Source: Phycisphaerales bacterium (GTDB taxonomy: Bacteria; Planctomycetota; Phycisphaerae; Phycisphaerales; SM1A02). From it: 43,138 nt of DNA. The notes beneath the pieces were generated by a model, which worked only from the letters and a program-made list of their open reading frames with translations, had not been told where the DNA came from and searched no databases. Made by a program: the position numbers and the translations under genes. The stretch's first letter is position 1, and every line of letters starts with the position of its first letter. The stretch spans positions 1 to 43,138 of the forward strand of contig JABAAL010000023.1 of NCBI GenBank assembly GCA_014238785.1, read 5' to 3'. Shown in pieces: positions 21,368 through 30,150 of this stretch.

Positions 21368-21943
21368 TTACGCCTTCCCGAGGTATTCACCACTCTCGGT
21401 ATTAATTTTAATAACTTGACCAATTTCAATAAATGGTGGAACGCGAACCCGCGCGCCAGTTTCAACCGTGGCTTCTTTTAACTGATTTGTTGCTGTTGCA
21501 GCTTTTGGTTGGTCTGTTGTCTCAGTAATCGCCAATTCAACAGACGCTGGCAACTCTACTCCGAGCGCTCTACCGTCGTACATCAGGACAAGAACTTCGA
21601 GGCCATCTTTTAGCCATTGGCTTTGCTCCTTATCAACAACATCACTTCCAATTTCAAGTTGATCGTACGATTCTTTATCCATGAATACCCATGGACCAAG
21701 ACCTTGACCACTATTTTCATATAAAAACTGCATTGGGCATCGGTCAATATTCACTGCTTCAATTTTATCAGCAGTGTTAAAACGATTTACTTTGATCGTA
21801 CCAGTATCAACCGCCTTCATTTTTGCCTGAACATACGCAGGCCCCTTCCCAGGTTTAACATGGTCAGTACCAATAACGACTTGCAATTTCCCATTGTAAA
21901 TGAGTGCTTGACCTCGACGTAATTCAGATGCTTTGATTGTCAT
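21368..21943 (-). CDS. efp: Translation elongation factor P
   Basis: EF-P relieves ribosome stalling at polyproline. The 191 residues match the family: an N-terminal KOW-like domain, a central OB domain (NIDRCPMQFLYEN and WVFMDKESYDQ) and a C-terminal OB domain (GARVRVPPFIEIGQVIKINTESGEYL, split here as VRVPPFIEIGQVIKI and NTESGEYLGKA). The loop tip is KPGKGPA with Lys33, the position that is modified (or left bare) depending on lineage. No modification gene (epmA, earP) is in the window. An AAGGA lies 9 nt before the ATG. It follows rny by 17 nt. Confidence 0.97.
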   Translation of the reverse strand: MTIKASELRRGQALIYNGKLQVVIGTDHVKPGKGPAYVQAKMKAVDTGTIKVNRFNTADKIEAVNIDRCPMQFLYENSGQGLGPWVFMDKESYDQLEIGSDVVDKEQSQWLKDGLEVLVLMYDGRALGVELPASVELAITETTDQPKAATATNQLKEATVETGARVRVPPFIEIGQVIKINTESGEYLGKA

Positions 21944-21960
21944 AGTTTGAATCCTTTGCT

Positions 21961-23520
21961 TTAGTGCGCTATTGCTTCAGCTCTAACTTCTCTCAAGACC
22001 GTTACTTTAATTTCGCCTGGGAATGTCATCTCTTCCTCAATGCGGGCTGCAATTCGCTTAGACATTGCGAACGCTTCACCATCGGAAATTGATTTTGCAT
22101 CGACAATAACCCGAACCTCTCTACCCGCTTGAATCGCATACGATTCAGAGACACCCTTTTGCTCTTTAGCGAGCGCTTCAAGTTGTTCGAGCCGCTTTAC
22201 ATACATTTCCATCGACTCTCGCCTTGCGCCTGGGCGAGCACTACTAATAGCATCGGCAGCCATAACAATAGGCGTGTAAGGCGTTGTTGCTGGTATATCT
22301 CCGTGGTGTCCAGCAATTGCATTGAGTACTGCTTCCGCTTTTTCGCCGAACTTCCTGCAAAAGTCCATGCCAATCTGCGGGTGCGTGCCCTCAATATCAT
22401 GGTCCATTGCCTTTCCTATATCGTGCAAGAAACCGCAGCGACGTGCAAGCTCACCATCAAGACCTAGTTCATCTGCAATTACTTGACAGAGAAAAGCTAC
22501 TTCGATTGAGTGCCGCAATACATTTTGACCATAACTAGTTCTAAAGTGCATCTTGCCCGCCGCTTCCACAATCTTCGGATGAAGGCCACGAATGTTCGCC
22601 TCAATAACGGCATCATTCCCCGATTGAATAATCTTTTCATGCACTTCAGCTCTAATGCCTTGGACAACTTCTTCAATACGAGAAGGATGCACACGTCCAT
22701 CAGCTACTAATTTTTCCAGTGCCTTACCTGCGATTGCCCGACGAATTGGATCAAAACAAGAAACAGAAATAATTCCCGGTGTATCGTCAATCAAAATATC
22801 AACACCCGTTGCCTGTTCAAGCGCACGAATATTTCGACCTTCTCGGCCAATGACTCGTCCCTTCATATCATCTGATGGAATTCTCACAGAACGGACTGTT
22901 GATTCTGCAACGTGCTCAGCTGCATATCGTTGTATCGCTTGTAATGTAATCTCCCTACTTTTTCCTCTTGCCTTTTCAGTTGCTTCATCAATAATTTCCT
23001 GCATCAACTCGTTTGCTTCGTACTGAGAATCATGGCGGACTTCATCAAGAATTTGCACTTTTGCTTGGTCAGAAGACATGCCAGAAACTTCTTCAAGACG
23101 TTTTCGTAACGTATCTCGCTCAGTGGCAAATGCATTTTTTTCAGTCTCAAGTGCTTCCATTTCTTCATCAATTTTTGTTCGAAGAGAATCGAGTTTCTCT
23201 TGGCGCTCGGTGATCTGGGTCATCATCTTCTCAAGGCTCTCTTCACGTTTCACGAGCCGTGATTGATCTTGTTTGATCTCTTTTTGAGATTCAGAAACCT
23301 CAGATTCAATTTCTTTAAGTCGATGCTTTGACTCACGCTCCGCATCCAACTCTATCCTTTGCTTAATCGCTTCCCCTTCTTTTTGCGCAGCTGAGCGTGT
23401 TTGTTCTGCCTCTCTTCTTGCAAGGCGGATTGTTCCACCTGTAATTGCTCTGAGCATAAACCAGCCTACTGCAACCCCTACAATCAAACTCCCGATGCCA
23501 ATGGCTATATTTATAAGCAT
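21961..23520 (-). CDS. rny: Ribonuclease Y
   Basis: RNase Y is a membrane-bound endoribonuclease that starts mRNA decay. The 519 residues contain an N-terminal membrane segment (IAIGIGSLIVGVAVGWFML), a long charged coiled coil (~30-155), a KH RNA-binding domain (IPSDDMKGRVIGREGRNIRA), and an HD domain with the metal site FLHDIGKAMD at ~364-373 and AGHHGDIPA. All catalytic marks look intact. The gene heads rny-efp-rsmA. A perfect 6-bp hairpin lies 7 nt upstream of its ATG and the upstream gap is rich in inverted repeats, so expression may be controlled through the leader. Confidence 0.97.
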   Translation of the reverse strand: MLINIAIGIGSLIVGVAVGWFMLRAITGGTIRLARREAEQTRSAAQKEGEAIKQRIELDAERESKHRLKEIESEVSESQKEIKQDQSRLVKREESLEKMMTQITERQEKLDSLRTKIDEEMEALETEKNAFATERDTLRKRLEEVSGMSSDQAKVQILDEVRHDSQYEANELMQEIIDEATEKARGKSREITLQAIQRYAAEHVAESTVRSVRIPSDDMKGRVIGREGRNIRALEQATGVDILIDDTPGIISVSCFDPIRRAIAGKALEKLVADGRVHPSRIEEVVQGIRAEVHEKIIQSGNDAVIEANIRGLHPKIVEAAGKMHFRTSYGQNVLRHSIEVAFLCQVIADELGLDGELARRCGFLHDIGKAMDHDIEGTHPQIGMDFCRKFGEKAEAVLNAIAGHHGDIPATTPYTPIVMAADAISSARPGARRESMEMYVKRLEQLEALAKEQKGVSESYAIQAGREVRVIVDAKSISDGEAFAMSKRIAARIEEEMTFPGEIKVTVLREVRAEAIAH

Positions 23521-23527
23521 AATATAT

Positions 23528-23869
23528 CTGTAGAACTACCTACAGCCTTTAGTAAGGCGTGAAAGCCAACAAGATTCTAGGTGTTCACCAATCGCTACAC
23601 TCACGCACTTGCGGGAGTTATAAAGAACTGATTTGTCGAGCAGAAGTTATTATTTGCTCAAAAGCCTAAATCAATCTATCAACCACTCTATTCAAACGGA
23701 ATGAGCCCCAGAATTGGCTGCCGATATAAAAATCGGTACGATCGGTCACCTTTATCCGGCTGACCGAGAAAACTTTGTTACGTCGAACAATTCGCCGTAA
23801 CGTCTGTAAGAGGGTAGTATTCCACGTAAGAGTCGCTACGTCAAGCAGTTTTCTCAAATCTACCACCCT
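23528..23869. other. Gene-free gap with a series of hairpins; candidate structured RNA or regulatory leader
   Basis: No plausible gene lies between rny and the permease gene. Inverted repeats seen are: CTGTAG 23528-23533 with CTACAG 23540-23545; CCGAT 23721-23725 with ATCGG 23732-23736; TCGGTCA 23742-23748 with TGACCGA 23761-23767; GTTACG-T-CGAA 23777-23787 with TTCG-C-CGTAAC 23791-23801; ACGTA 23824-23828 with TACGT 23837-23841. A possible plus-strand promoter, TTGCTC (23654-23659) with TATCAA (23677-23682) at 17-nt spacing, would start RNA near 23689, before the four right-hand hairpins. GGTGTTCACC at 23580-23589 is a perfect palindrome. It could be a small RNA, the permease leader or an operator region. 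Confidence 0.45.
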
Positions 23870-25699
23870 ATGCCACGATTTCTACACTGGTTTTTACGCT
23901 TCAGCATTTTCAACCCTATTTGCATACGGTTGATTGGTACTGCTTCGCGACGAAGAAGGGATCTCTACTTGCGGTCTGGGTATGTTGCGATTCTTGGTGC
24001 TGTGTTAGTTTTTGGATTACTCCTTATAACATCAACAGGCAGGTTCTCTCTAAGAGATCTCGCCGCTGGCAGTGCCAATGTGTTTGTAAATTTATCGGTG
24101 TTAGAACTTCTTTTGATTTGGCTACTGACTCCGTTATTCATGGCGAGTGCAATAACAAAAGAAGCCAACCCAAAGACATGGGACATTTTACTTACAACAC
24201 CACTATCACCACTTCAAATCGTGCTGGGTAATGTCTTTGGAAGATTGTTTTTCATTGCGGCACTATTGATTGGCGCGCTACCACTGATGGTAACCACGCA
24301 ATTTTTTGGCGGGGTACCACTGGATACTATCCTACTTACACAGTTAATTGCATTTTGCCTCGCACTTGCAATCGCTGCTGCTGCAATTGCGATGAGTGTC
24401 ACTCGAACTGCTGGGCAAAAAGCTGCTGTAAGCTTTTTTGTACTTACAGTTTTGTATCTTCTGGTCACGTATGCATTCGATAGTTTTCTTCGTATGCCTA
24501 TTGCAAATGGAAGCAATGCAAATTGGACAACTGCAATTACGCCGCTCAATCCGTTCCTCGTGCTTGAGGCTCTCCTACAACCTGCTCAATATGTTACGCC
24601 CGAAACGAGCACGTACCCTTGGCCAATTGGATGGGCGGTTACACATCCTGTCGCTGCTTGGTGTTGGTTTACAATTTTTCTCAGCACGATCACCGTTGTT
24701 TGGTCTTCCACGCAAGTTCGAAAACTTGGACAAGCGCCAATACAAGAGAGTTGGTGGAAAAAACTGTTTGATTCACCAACTACAGAACGAAAATCCCACT
24801 ACGTCACTGGTAATCCAATTGCATGGCGAGAAAGAGTCACAAGGCACAGGAACATTGGCTCGCTCCTTGGTCGTTGGGGTTTCGTCGCGGCTTGCACGTT
24901 AACGGTCATTATTCTTACTACACTTTATTTCACTCGATCTCTCTCGCCTGAATCGTTTCGACTTGCAATAGTAGTACTCGTGTGCTGCGAGTTGCTTATT
25001 GTTACATTTTCTGCACTTACTATGTCTGCCTCGACAATTGCAAAAGAGAGAGAAGATGGGTCACTTGATTTATTACTTACGACATCCATCACCCCAACAA
25101 TGTATCTCGGGGGCAAATTGCGCGGGCTCATCATGCATCTCCTTCCTATGGTGCTTGTTCCATGCGCAACTATGATGATCGTGGGTTGTATTGTTTTAAT
25201 TGATCCTGAAGGCGCCGTTGTAAGTGATCTATTCATTACAAGAAAAACAGACGCAAATCCACTCGTGATTCCACTTGCACTCTATTTGCCTGCACTGCTA
25301 AGTCCACTCGTTGTCATCCCCTACATTGCCTTTTGCACAACTTTAGGATTGCTCTGGTCAATGCGATCTAAAGGGTCAATCGGCGCAATTGTTTCGAGCA
25401 TTCTTTTAGTCTTAGTTGTGACGGGAGGTCTCGGCCTTTGCTTGGTGCCAAGCAGCAATATGGGTATTGTCGGAAGCGTGTTCGCTTCCCTTTCTCCAAT
25501 TAATGCTGTCTTTTCGACATTCATGCCAGTAAGCACACTCCCCGCCATCTTAAATGGCGGAATTAATTCAGCAAACATTTCCCTTGGCATTGCTTGTGTC
25601 GTCTCGGGTGTACTTTGGTCGCTTGTAAGTTTCGGACTACTTCGGAGCATGGCGGCTTCATTTGTTGTTACCGTTCGCCGGCTTGCTGGAGTCAACTAA
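23870..25699 (+). CDS. ABC-2-type transporter permease with two similar halves
   Basis: The 609-residue protein has about twelve hydrophobic segments. Two copies of the same cytoplasmic motif are visible: SAITKEANPKTWDILLTTPL with PLQIVLGNVFGRL at ~92-126, and STIAKEREDGSLDLLLTTSI with TPTMYLGGKLRGL at ~386-420. This is the conserved coupling region of ABC-2 permeases that touches the ATPase, so the protein looks like a fused pair of permease halves able to form the whole membrane part. No ATP-binding gene is adjacent, and the substrate is unknown. There is no Shine-Dalgarno before the ATG. Downstream, two hairpins separate it from the facing pdh operon. Confidence 0.85.
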   Translation: MPRFLHWFLRFSIFNPICIRLIGTASRRRRDLYLRSGYVAILGAVLVFGLLLITSTGRFSLRDLAAGSANVFVNLSVLELLLIWLLTPLFMASAITKEANPKTWDILLTTPLSPLQIVLGNVFGRLFFIAALLIGALPLMVTTQFFGGVPLDTILLTQLIAFCLALAIAAAAIAMSVTRTAGQKAAVSFFVLTVLYLLVTYAFDSFLRMPIANGSNANWTTAITPLNPFLVLEALLQPAQYVTPETSTYPWPIGWAVTHPVAAWCWFTIFLSTITVVWSSTQVRKLGQAPIQESWWKKLFDSPTTERKSHYVTGNPIAWRERVTRHRNIGSLLGRWGFVAACTLTVIILTTLYFTRSLSPESFRLAIVVLVCCELLIVTFSALTMSASTIAKEREDGSLDLLLTTSITPTMYLGGKLRGLIMHLLPMVLVPCATMMIVGCIVLIDPEGAVVSDLFITRKTDANPLVIPLALYLPALLSPLVVIPYIAFCTTLGLLWSMRSKGSIGAIVSSILLVLVVTGGLGLCLVPSSNMGIVGSVFASLSPINAVFSTFMPVSTLPAILNGGINSANISLGIACVVSGVLWSLVSFGLLRSMAASFVVTVRRLAGVN

Positions 25700-25752
25700 C
25701 GAAGGCTAACTTCGCAGAAAAAACACGACTGGCCTCGGACTGGTCTCGCTCA

Positions 25753-25815
25753 AGCATTGCGCAGCAATGCTACGTTGCCTGATGAAGTACTTTCAAACAA
25801 CCCGCGGGATTGTTT
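25753..25815. terminator. Two hairpins between convergent genes; probable bidirectional terminator
   Basis: AGCATTGC (25753-25760) and GCAATGCT (25764-25771) form a perfect 8-bp stem with a 3-nt loop. AAACAACCC (25795-25803) and GGATTGTTT (25807-25815) form a second stem with one mismatch, followed on the plus strand by one more T and then C. The second stem abuts the stop codon of the minus-strand gene ending at 25816. T-runs are short, so termination efficiency is uncertain. Confidence 0.55.
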
Positions 25816-26523
25816 TCAAAAACCGCCGCTACGCATCACTTTCAAACTTGATGGAAATGGATACGTTGCAAAAACACCTGTTGGAGCGAGTTCCCACATC
25901 CGTACAGAAGGATAAACATCCCCTCTATATCCAGATTCATGCATTGTACGTAAGACTGTTTCAAAACTTGGCTCGTTTCCATCTTTATCAACAAGTCGAT
26001 TCGATTTAGCGCCAAGAAAACACACACTTGCCATAGGCATGCGGTCGCGCCTGCCTTCAGCCATTTGCGCAACTTTTTCAAATCCAGTTCTAAAGTCATC
26101 CAATGTGAATACGTCTTGCTTATACGGTCGCAAAAGTGCGAGGACTTTGACATCGTCCATGTCGTACTTCAAGACAAGTGTTTTATCTGGGGAAAGTTCT
26201 GAATACCCCTTGGCGTATTTTGTAATGCTTTCGTTGTCCCACTGGCTAGTAGGAAGCGCATCAGCAATCAGACTGATAATGCCCCGACTATTATCCACGG
26301 GGTTCACGCCACAAATAAGTGTTCGGTACTTGCTTGTCAACATATCATTGAGCAAGAACTGCCCCCACTGTATTCGTATCCGCATTCTCGATGTTTCAAC
26401 TTGGCGCGGGTCACCAACGGGCATGATCACCAAACGATTTGCTTGGCGGTCTGCTTCCATAAGCACGTCTCCATCGCCATCATAAATTGTAGGTCTTGAT
26501 TCAGTATGTGGTTTTATTGTCAT
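25816..26523 (-). CDS. Unrecognised 235-residue protein, fourth gene of the pdh operon
   Basis: I do not recognise this protein. It is soluble, without signal peptide or membrane segment. Features are an opening YDGDGDVLMEADRQANRLVI, a central MRIRIQWGQFLLNDML, and a C-terminal part with VCFLGAKSNRLVDKDGNEPS and VYPSVRMWELAPTGVFATYP. No cofactor or catalytic motif stands out. It starts 16 nt after the pdhC stop with a good AGGAG site 7 nt before its ATG, so it belongs to the pdhABC transcript. That position suggests a link to pyruvate dehydrogenase or acetyl-CoA supply, but chance co-transcription is possible. A terminator-like hairpin follows directly. Confidence 0.85.
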   Translation of the reverse strand: MTIKPHTESRPTIYDGDGDVLMEADRQANRLVIMPVGDPRQVETSRMRIRIQWGQFLLNDMLTSKYRTLICGVNPVDNSRGIISLIADALPTSQWDNESITKYAKGYSELSPDKTLVLKYDMDDVKVLALLRPYKQDVFTLDDFRTGFEKVAQMAEGRRDRMPMASVCFLGAKSNRLVDKDGNEPSFETVLRTMHESGYRGDVYPSVRMWELAPTGVFATYPFPSSLKVMRSGGF

Positions 26524-26539
26524 GTCAGACTCCTATGCA

Positions 26540-27862
26540 TCAAACAAGAAGCGATGCAGGGTTTTCAATCAGTTCTTTTAGGGATTGTAAGTACATTGCA
26601 GCCATCGCACCATCGATGACTCTATGGTCTAAACTCAAGGTCGCACACATTTCATGCCCAACAGCTAACTCGCCGTTTCGCACAACAGGTTTTTCGATTG
26701 CAGCACCAACTGCGAGAATTGCGCTGTTGGGCGGGTTGATTATTGCCGTGAAGTTATCAACTCCAAACATGCCCAAGTTTGAAATCGTAAATGTCGTATC
26801 GCCCATTTCGTCGGGAGCCAATCCAGATTCACGTGCTTTCTTTGATAGATACGAGGATTCCTGACTAATAGTTCGCAAACTCTTTTGGTCAGCGTTTCGA
26901 ATAGTCCCAACGACGAGCCCACCACCACGTTCTTCTGGAAGCGCAATTGCAATCCCTACATTAACTGGGCCATGGTACAAAATACAATCACCGCCAAACG
27001 ATGCATTAAATTCTTGATTGGTTGCCATCGAAAGTGCGCAACAACGCACGAGGAAATCGTTCACCGAAAGTTTGATGCCCGAAACTGCAAGCTGTTCATT
27101 CAGCGTCTTTCGCATTTCAAGCAATGGATCCATATCAAAATCCATCGTCACTTGATAATGTGGAATTGTTTGTTTCGATTCAACAAGTCGTTTTGCAATA
27201 ATTTGCCGCATATTCGAGAGTGGCTCAGTACGTTCCTGTTGCCATGGTGAAGTCGGGGCAAGCGGCTGGGCTATATTCACTGGCGTAACTGGAACCGTAC
27301 TAGGAACCACATCCGTTGAAACAACTTTTGTTGTCTGTGCCGCAGATGTTGTTTCACTTGTCGTATCAATACGTTGCAATATGTCGCGCTTAATAATTCT
27401 TCCTGATGGGCCACTGCCTTGCACAGAATTCAAATCAATACCGTGTTCTTCTGCAAGTCTGCGAGCAACGGGACTTACTCGTTGTCCTGTTCTCTGTTCC
27501 CCAGTTGGCGGGGTAGGTGTTGGGGCTGCTTGGGGTGTATTGGATACTTTTTGTGTTACTGCGGGGACTTCTTGTGTTATTGCAGGGACTTCTATCACTT
27601 CCTTCGTATCCGAAACTACCTCGCCTTCCTCGGAAAGCGTTGCGATAATCGTCCCGACTTCCACTTGGTTACCTTCAGACACAATAAGTTGCTCAACACA
27701 ACCATCGTCAAATGATTGTAGTTCCATCGTCGCTTTATCTGTTTCAATGTCTGCAAGCAGATCGCCTGCTGAAACCTCATCGCCAACCTTTACATGCCAA
27801 TGCAAAATCGTACCGACTTCCATCGTGTCCGAGAGCCTTGGCATTGTGATTTCAATTGGCAT
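26540..27862 (-). CDS. pdhC: Dihydrolipoamide acetyltransferase, E2 of pyruvate dehydrogenase
   Basis: E2 is the complex core that moves the acetyl group to CoA. The 440 residues comprise one lipoyl domain (1-80, lipoylation Lys in DIETDKATMEL), a Pro/Thr/Val-rich hinge, an E3-binding domain (~130-165, [29 protein letters not shown]), a second hinge, and a catalytic domain with active-site His413 and Asp417 in LDHRVIDGAMAA. The opening PRLSDTMEVGTILHW is typical of PDH E2. Two AGGA-type ribosome sites precede the ATG. It lies 16 nt after pdhB. E3 must come from elsewhere. Confidence 0.96.
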   Translation of the reverse strand: MPIEITMPRLSDTMEVGTILHWHVKVGDEVSAGDLLADIETDKATMELQSFDDGCVEQLIVSEGNQVEVGTIIATLSEEGEVVSDTKEVIEVPAITQEVPAVTQKVSNTPQAAPTPTPPTGEQRTGQRVSPVARRLAEEHGIDLNSVQGSGPSGRIIKRDILQRIDTTSETTSAAQTTKVVSTDVVPSTVPVTPVNIAQPLAPTSPWQQERTEPLSNMRQIIAKRLVESKQTIPHYQVTMDFDMDPLLEMRKTLNEQLAVSGIKLSVNDFLVRCCALSMATNQEFNASFGGDCILYHGPVNVGIAIALPEERGGGLVVGTIRNADQKSLRTISQESSYLSKKARESGLAPDEMGDTTFTISNLGMFGVDNFTAIINPPNSAILAVGAAIEKPVVRNGELAVGHEMCATLSLDHRVIDGAMAAMYLQSLKELIENPASLLV

Positions 27863-27878
27863 GAATAATTCCTATCCT

Positions 27879-28877
27879 TTACACGTTATATGTTGCTTGC
27901 CGAACAGCTTCGCAAATTTTTCGAGCATTGGGCAAATATGCTTGTTCCAAATTGTGCGCATATGGGGTTGGCACGTCGTCACTATGCACACGATAGACCC
28001 TGTTATCAAGGTCGTCAAAACAAATCGCATGGATTTGAGCTGCAATTTCAGAGCCAATAGAAGCAAACGACCAAGATTGATCCACAATGACACATGCGTT
28101 CGTTTTTCGAACCGATTCAACCATCGAATCTATGTCGAGCGGGCGGATTGTTCGCCCATCAACAACTTCACATTCAATGCCTTCTTTTGCCAATTCCCCC
28201 GCAGCTTTAAGACAGAAGTGCAATGGACGACCAAAACTAATAATTGTGCAGTCGGTTCCAGCGCGCCTAACAATTGCCTGACCGAATGGAACTGTGTATT
28301 CTTCTTCTGGAACATGGCACGTCGTTGACAACAACCTTTCAGATTCTAAAAAGAACACTGGATTGTCGTCTTGGATTGCTGTTTTTAAAAGTCCTTTAGC
28401 ATCGTACGCATCGTATGGGATTGCCATTTTCAATCCTGGGATGTTTGCATACATCGATTCAACGCACCATGAGTGTGTTGATGCAAGTTGTCCACCGGCA
28501 CCATTGTTTCCACGAAATACTATTGGGCAGCCAAATTGACCGCCAGACATGTATAACATTTTTGCTGCGTTATTCAAAATGGGATCCGCAGCAACTAAGC
28601 TGAACGACCAACTCATAAATTCAACAATTGGTCTAAGGCCACGCATCGCTGCGCCAATTGCCATACCTGAAAATCCACTTTCGCTAATTGGCGTATCAAT
28701 GACTCGCTTCGCGCCGAATTCATCAAGCATCCCTTTGGATACTTTGTATGCGCCGTTATACTCAGCTACTTCTTCGCCGAGCAAGAAAACACGTTTGTCT
28801 TTACGCATTTCTTCGCTCATCGCTTCTCGTAGTGCATCTCGAAATTCAATCACCCGTTCTGCCGTTGCTACACTCAT
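27879..28877 (-). CDS. pdhB: Pyruvate dehydrogenase E1 component, beta subunit
   Basis: With the alpha subunit it forms the TPP-dependent E1 that decarboxylates pyruvate. The 332 residues match the family: DALREAMSEEMRKDKRVFLL at the start, GEEVAEYNGAYKVSKGML, TPISESGFSGMAIGAAM with the Glu that activates TPP, then EFMSWSFSLVAADPILNNAA and the C-terminal transketolase domain (VVDGRTIRPLDIDSMVESV). Its ATG overlaps the pdhA stop by 4 nt, indicating translational coupling and equal subunit supply. Confidence 0.97.
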   Translation of the reverse strand: MSVATAERVIEFRDALREAMSEEMRKDKRVFLLGEEVAEYNGAYKVSKGMLDEFGAKRVIDTPISESGFSGMAIGAAMRGLRPIVEFMSWSFSLVAADPILNNAAKMLYMSGGQFGCPIVFRGNNGAGGQLASTHSWCVESMYANIPGLKMAIPYDAYDAKGLLKTAIQDDNPVFFLESERLLSTTCHVPEEEYTVPFGQAIVRRAGTDCTIISFGRPLHFCLKAAGELAKEGIECEVVDGRTIRPLDIDSMVESVRKTNACVIVDQSWSFASIGSEIAAQIHAICFDDLDNRVYRVHSDDVPTPYAHNLEQAYLPNARKICEAVRQATYNV

Positions 28878-30010
28878 TGCTCACTCCCCTCGCCCCTAAG
28901 CATCTCAGGTTTTGAAGTCCCAAGGTATGGACCCCAAACGTCGGTATACACATCGGTATACAGCTCTTCAATTGGAGCTTCTGGTGAATTCTTCGCCCAT
29001 TCCACTGCTTGAAGAACTTGCGCTTTCACTTGACGAGCCATTTGCTTTACTGAATCTTGTGTTACATCATGCTCTTCCATGAGAAAGTTTTCGAGTATAT
29101 CAATACAGTCTTTCGACTCTTCATTCGCTTCTTCTTCTCGAGTCCTATACTTTCGCGGATCGGACATCGAGTGACCTTTGTACCGATACGTTTGCGCTTC
29201 TACAAAGAATGGCCTTGATTCTTCTCGGCACCAATCTGCAATCGATGAAAAATCTTGGTAAGTAGAAATAACATTCTTGCCATCGACAATCGCGTGGTGA
29301 ATTCCATGTGCTTCTGATTTTACGCGCAAGTCATGCGCCATAGAAGTGCCTCGTTCAATTGAAGTACCCATCGAATATCTGTTATTTTCTAATACAAAAA
29401 TAACTGGTAAGTCTTGCAAACTTGCCAAGTTCATAGCCTCATAAAAACATCCCTGATTCAACGCGCCATCCCCCATGTAACAAAGCGTTACATGGTTCGA
29501 TTTTCCACCGTTGATGACCTCATCTTCATATTTTGTTGCAAAAGCAAGACCTGCGCCAAGTGGAGTTTGCGCACCCACAATTCCGTGCCCACCGTACAAA
29601 TAATGGTCCGCATCAAACATATGCATGGAACCACCCTTGCCCTTTGCACACCCTCCGATTCGGCCAAACATTTCAGCCATGCAATATTTGGGATCCATTC
29701 CACGGGCAAGTGCGTGCCCGTGATCTCGATACGCAAGCACAATTGGATCGTCTGGGTTTACTGCAGCGATTGTTCCAACCGCAATAGCTTCTTGCCCAAT
29801 GTAGATATGGCAAAAGCCGCCAATAAGTCGGTTCTGGTACGCCTGCATAGTACGTACTTCAAATTCTCGAATAAGGAGCATTTGCCGTAGAAAGCCAAGC
29901 AATACGCCTTTATCAGGAACAGCGGCTGGAGTTAATTGAAGTTGGTCTTTCCGTATCTCAATGGACTCCATATCTGCCGCAGTATTTGTGTCTGTATTTG
30001 TCATATTCAT
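28874..30010 (-). CDS. pdhA: Pyruvate dehydrogenase E1 component, alpha subunit
   Basis: The alpha subunit binds the TPP diphosphate. Marks are REFEVRTMQAYQNRLIGGFC, GQEAIAVGTIAAV, YRDHGHALARGMDP, GGHGIVGAQTPLGAGLAFA, and the TPP/Mg motif GDGALNQGCFYEAMNLASL followed by FVLENNRYSMGTS. The loop HSMSDPRKYRTREE is the region phosphorylated in mitochondrial enzymes. The frame opens at an ATG at 30034, but a TATAAT box overlaps that codon, so I prefer the ATG at 30010 (about 378 residues); 30004 is also possible. None has a clear Shine-Dalgarno. First gene of pdhA-pdhB-pdhC-unknown. Confidence 0.95.
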   Translation of the reverse strand: MNMTNTDTNTAADMESIEIRKDQLQLTPAAVPDKGVLLGFLRQMLLIREFEVRTMQAYQNRLIGGFCHIYIGQEAIAVGTIAAVNPDDPIVLAYRDHGHALARGMDPKYCMAEMFGRIGGCAKGKGGSMHMFDADHYLYGGHGIVGAQTPLGAGLAFATKYEDEVINGGKSNHVTLCYMGDGALNQGCFYEAMNLASLQDLPVIFVLENNRYSMGTSIERGTSMAHDLRVKSEAHGIHHAIVDGKNVISTYQDFSSIADWCREESRPFFVEAQTYRYKGHSMSDPRKYRTREEEANEESKDCIDILENFLMEEHDVTQDSVKQMARQVKAQVLQAVEWAKNSPEAPIEELYTDVYTDVWGPYLGTSKPEMLRGEGSEQ

Positions 30011-30032
30011 ATCAATAGTAAGAAGATTGGTC

Positions 30033-30041
30033 ATTATACCA
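30033..30041 (-). promoter_or_regulatory. Extended -10 promoter of the pdh operon
   Basis: On the minus strand this reads TGG-TATAAT, a perfect -10 hexamer with the TGn extension. It overlaps the first ATG of the pdhA frame, which places the transcript start near 30026 and favours an internal start codon. No -35 match is seen. Confidence 0.55.
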
Positions 30042-30150
30042 TCGCAAAAAATGAAGATGGCGCTCCCTAATGGGCGATTGCATTATAAGTTGTAGTCCAA
30101 TTACCCCATATAGGGTCATCTGTGGTGTTCAGGAGGGGTGAGTGTTTATT

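Noticed and set aside
27381..28328. Plus-strand frame of 315 codons across pdhC and pdhB
   Set aside because: Antisense to conserved genes and spanning their junction; product has no family signature.
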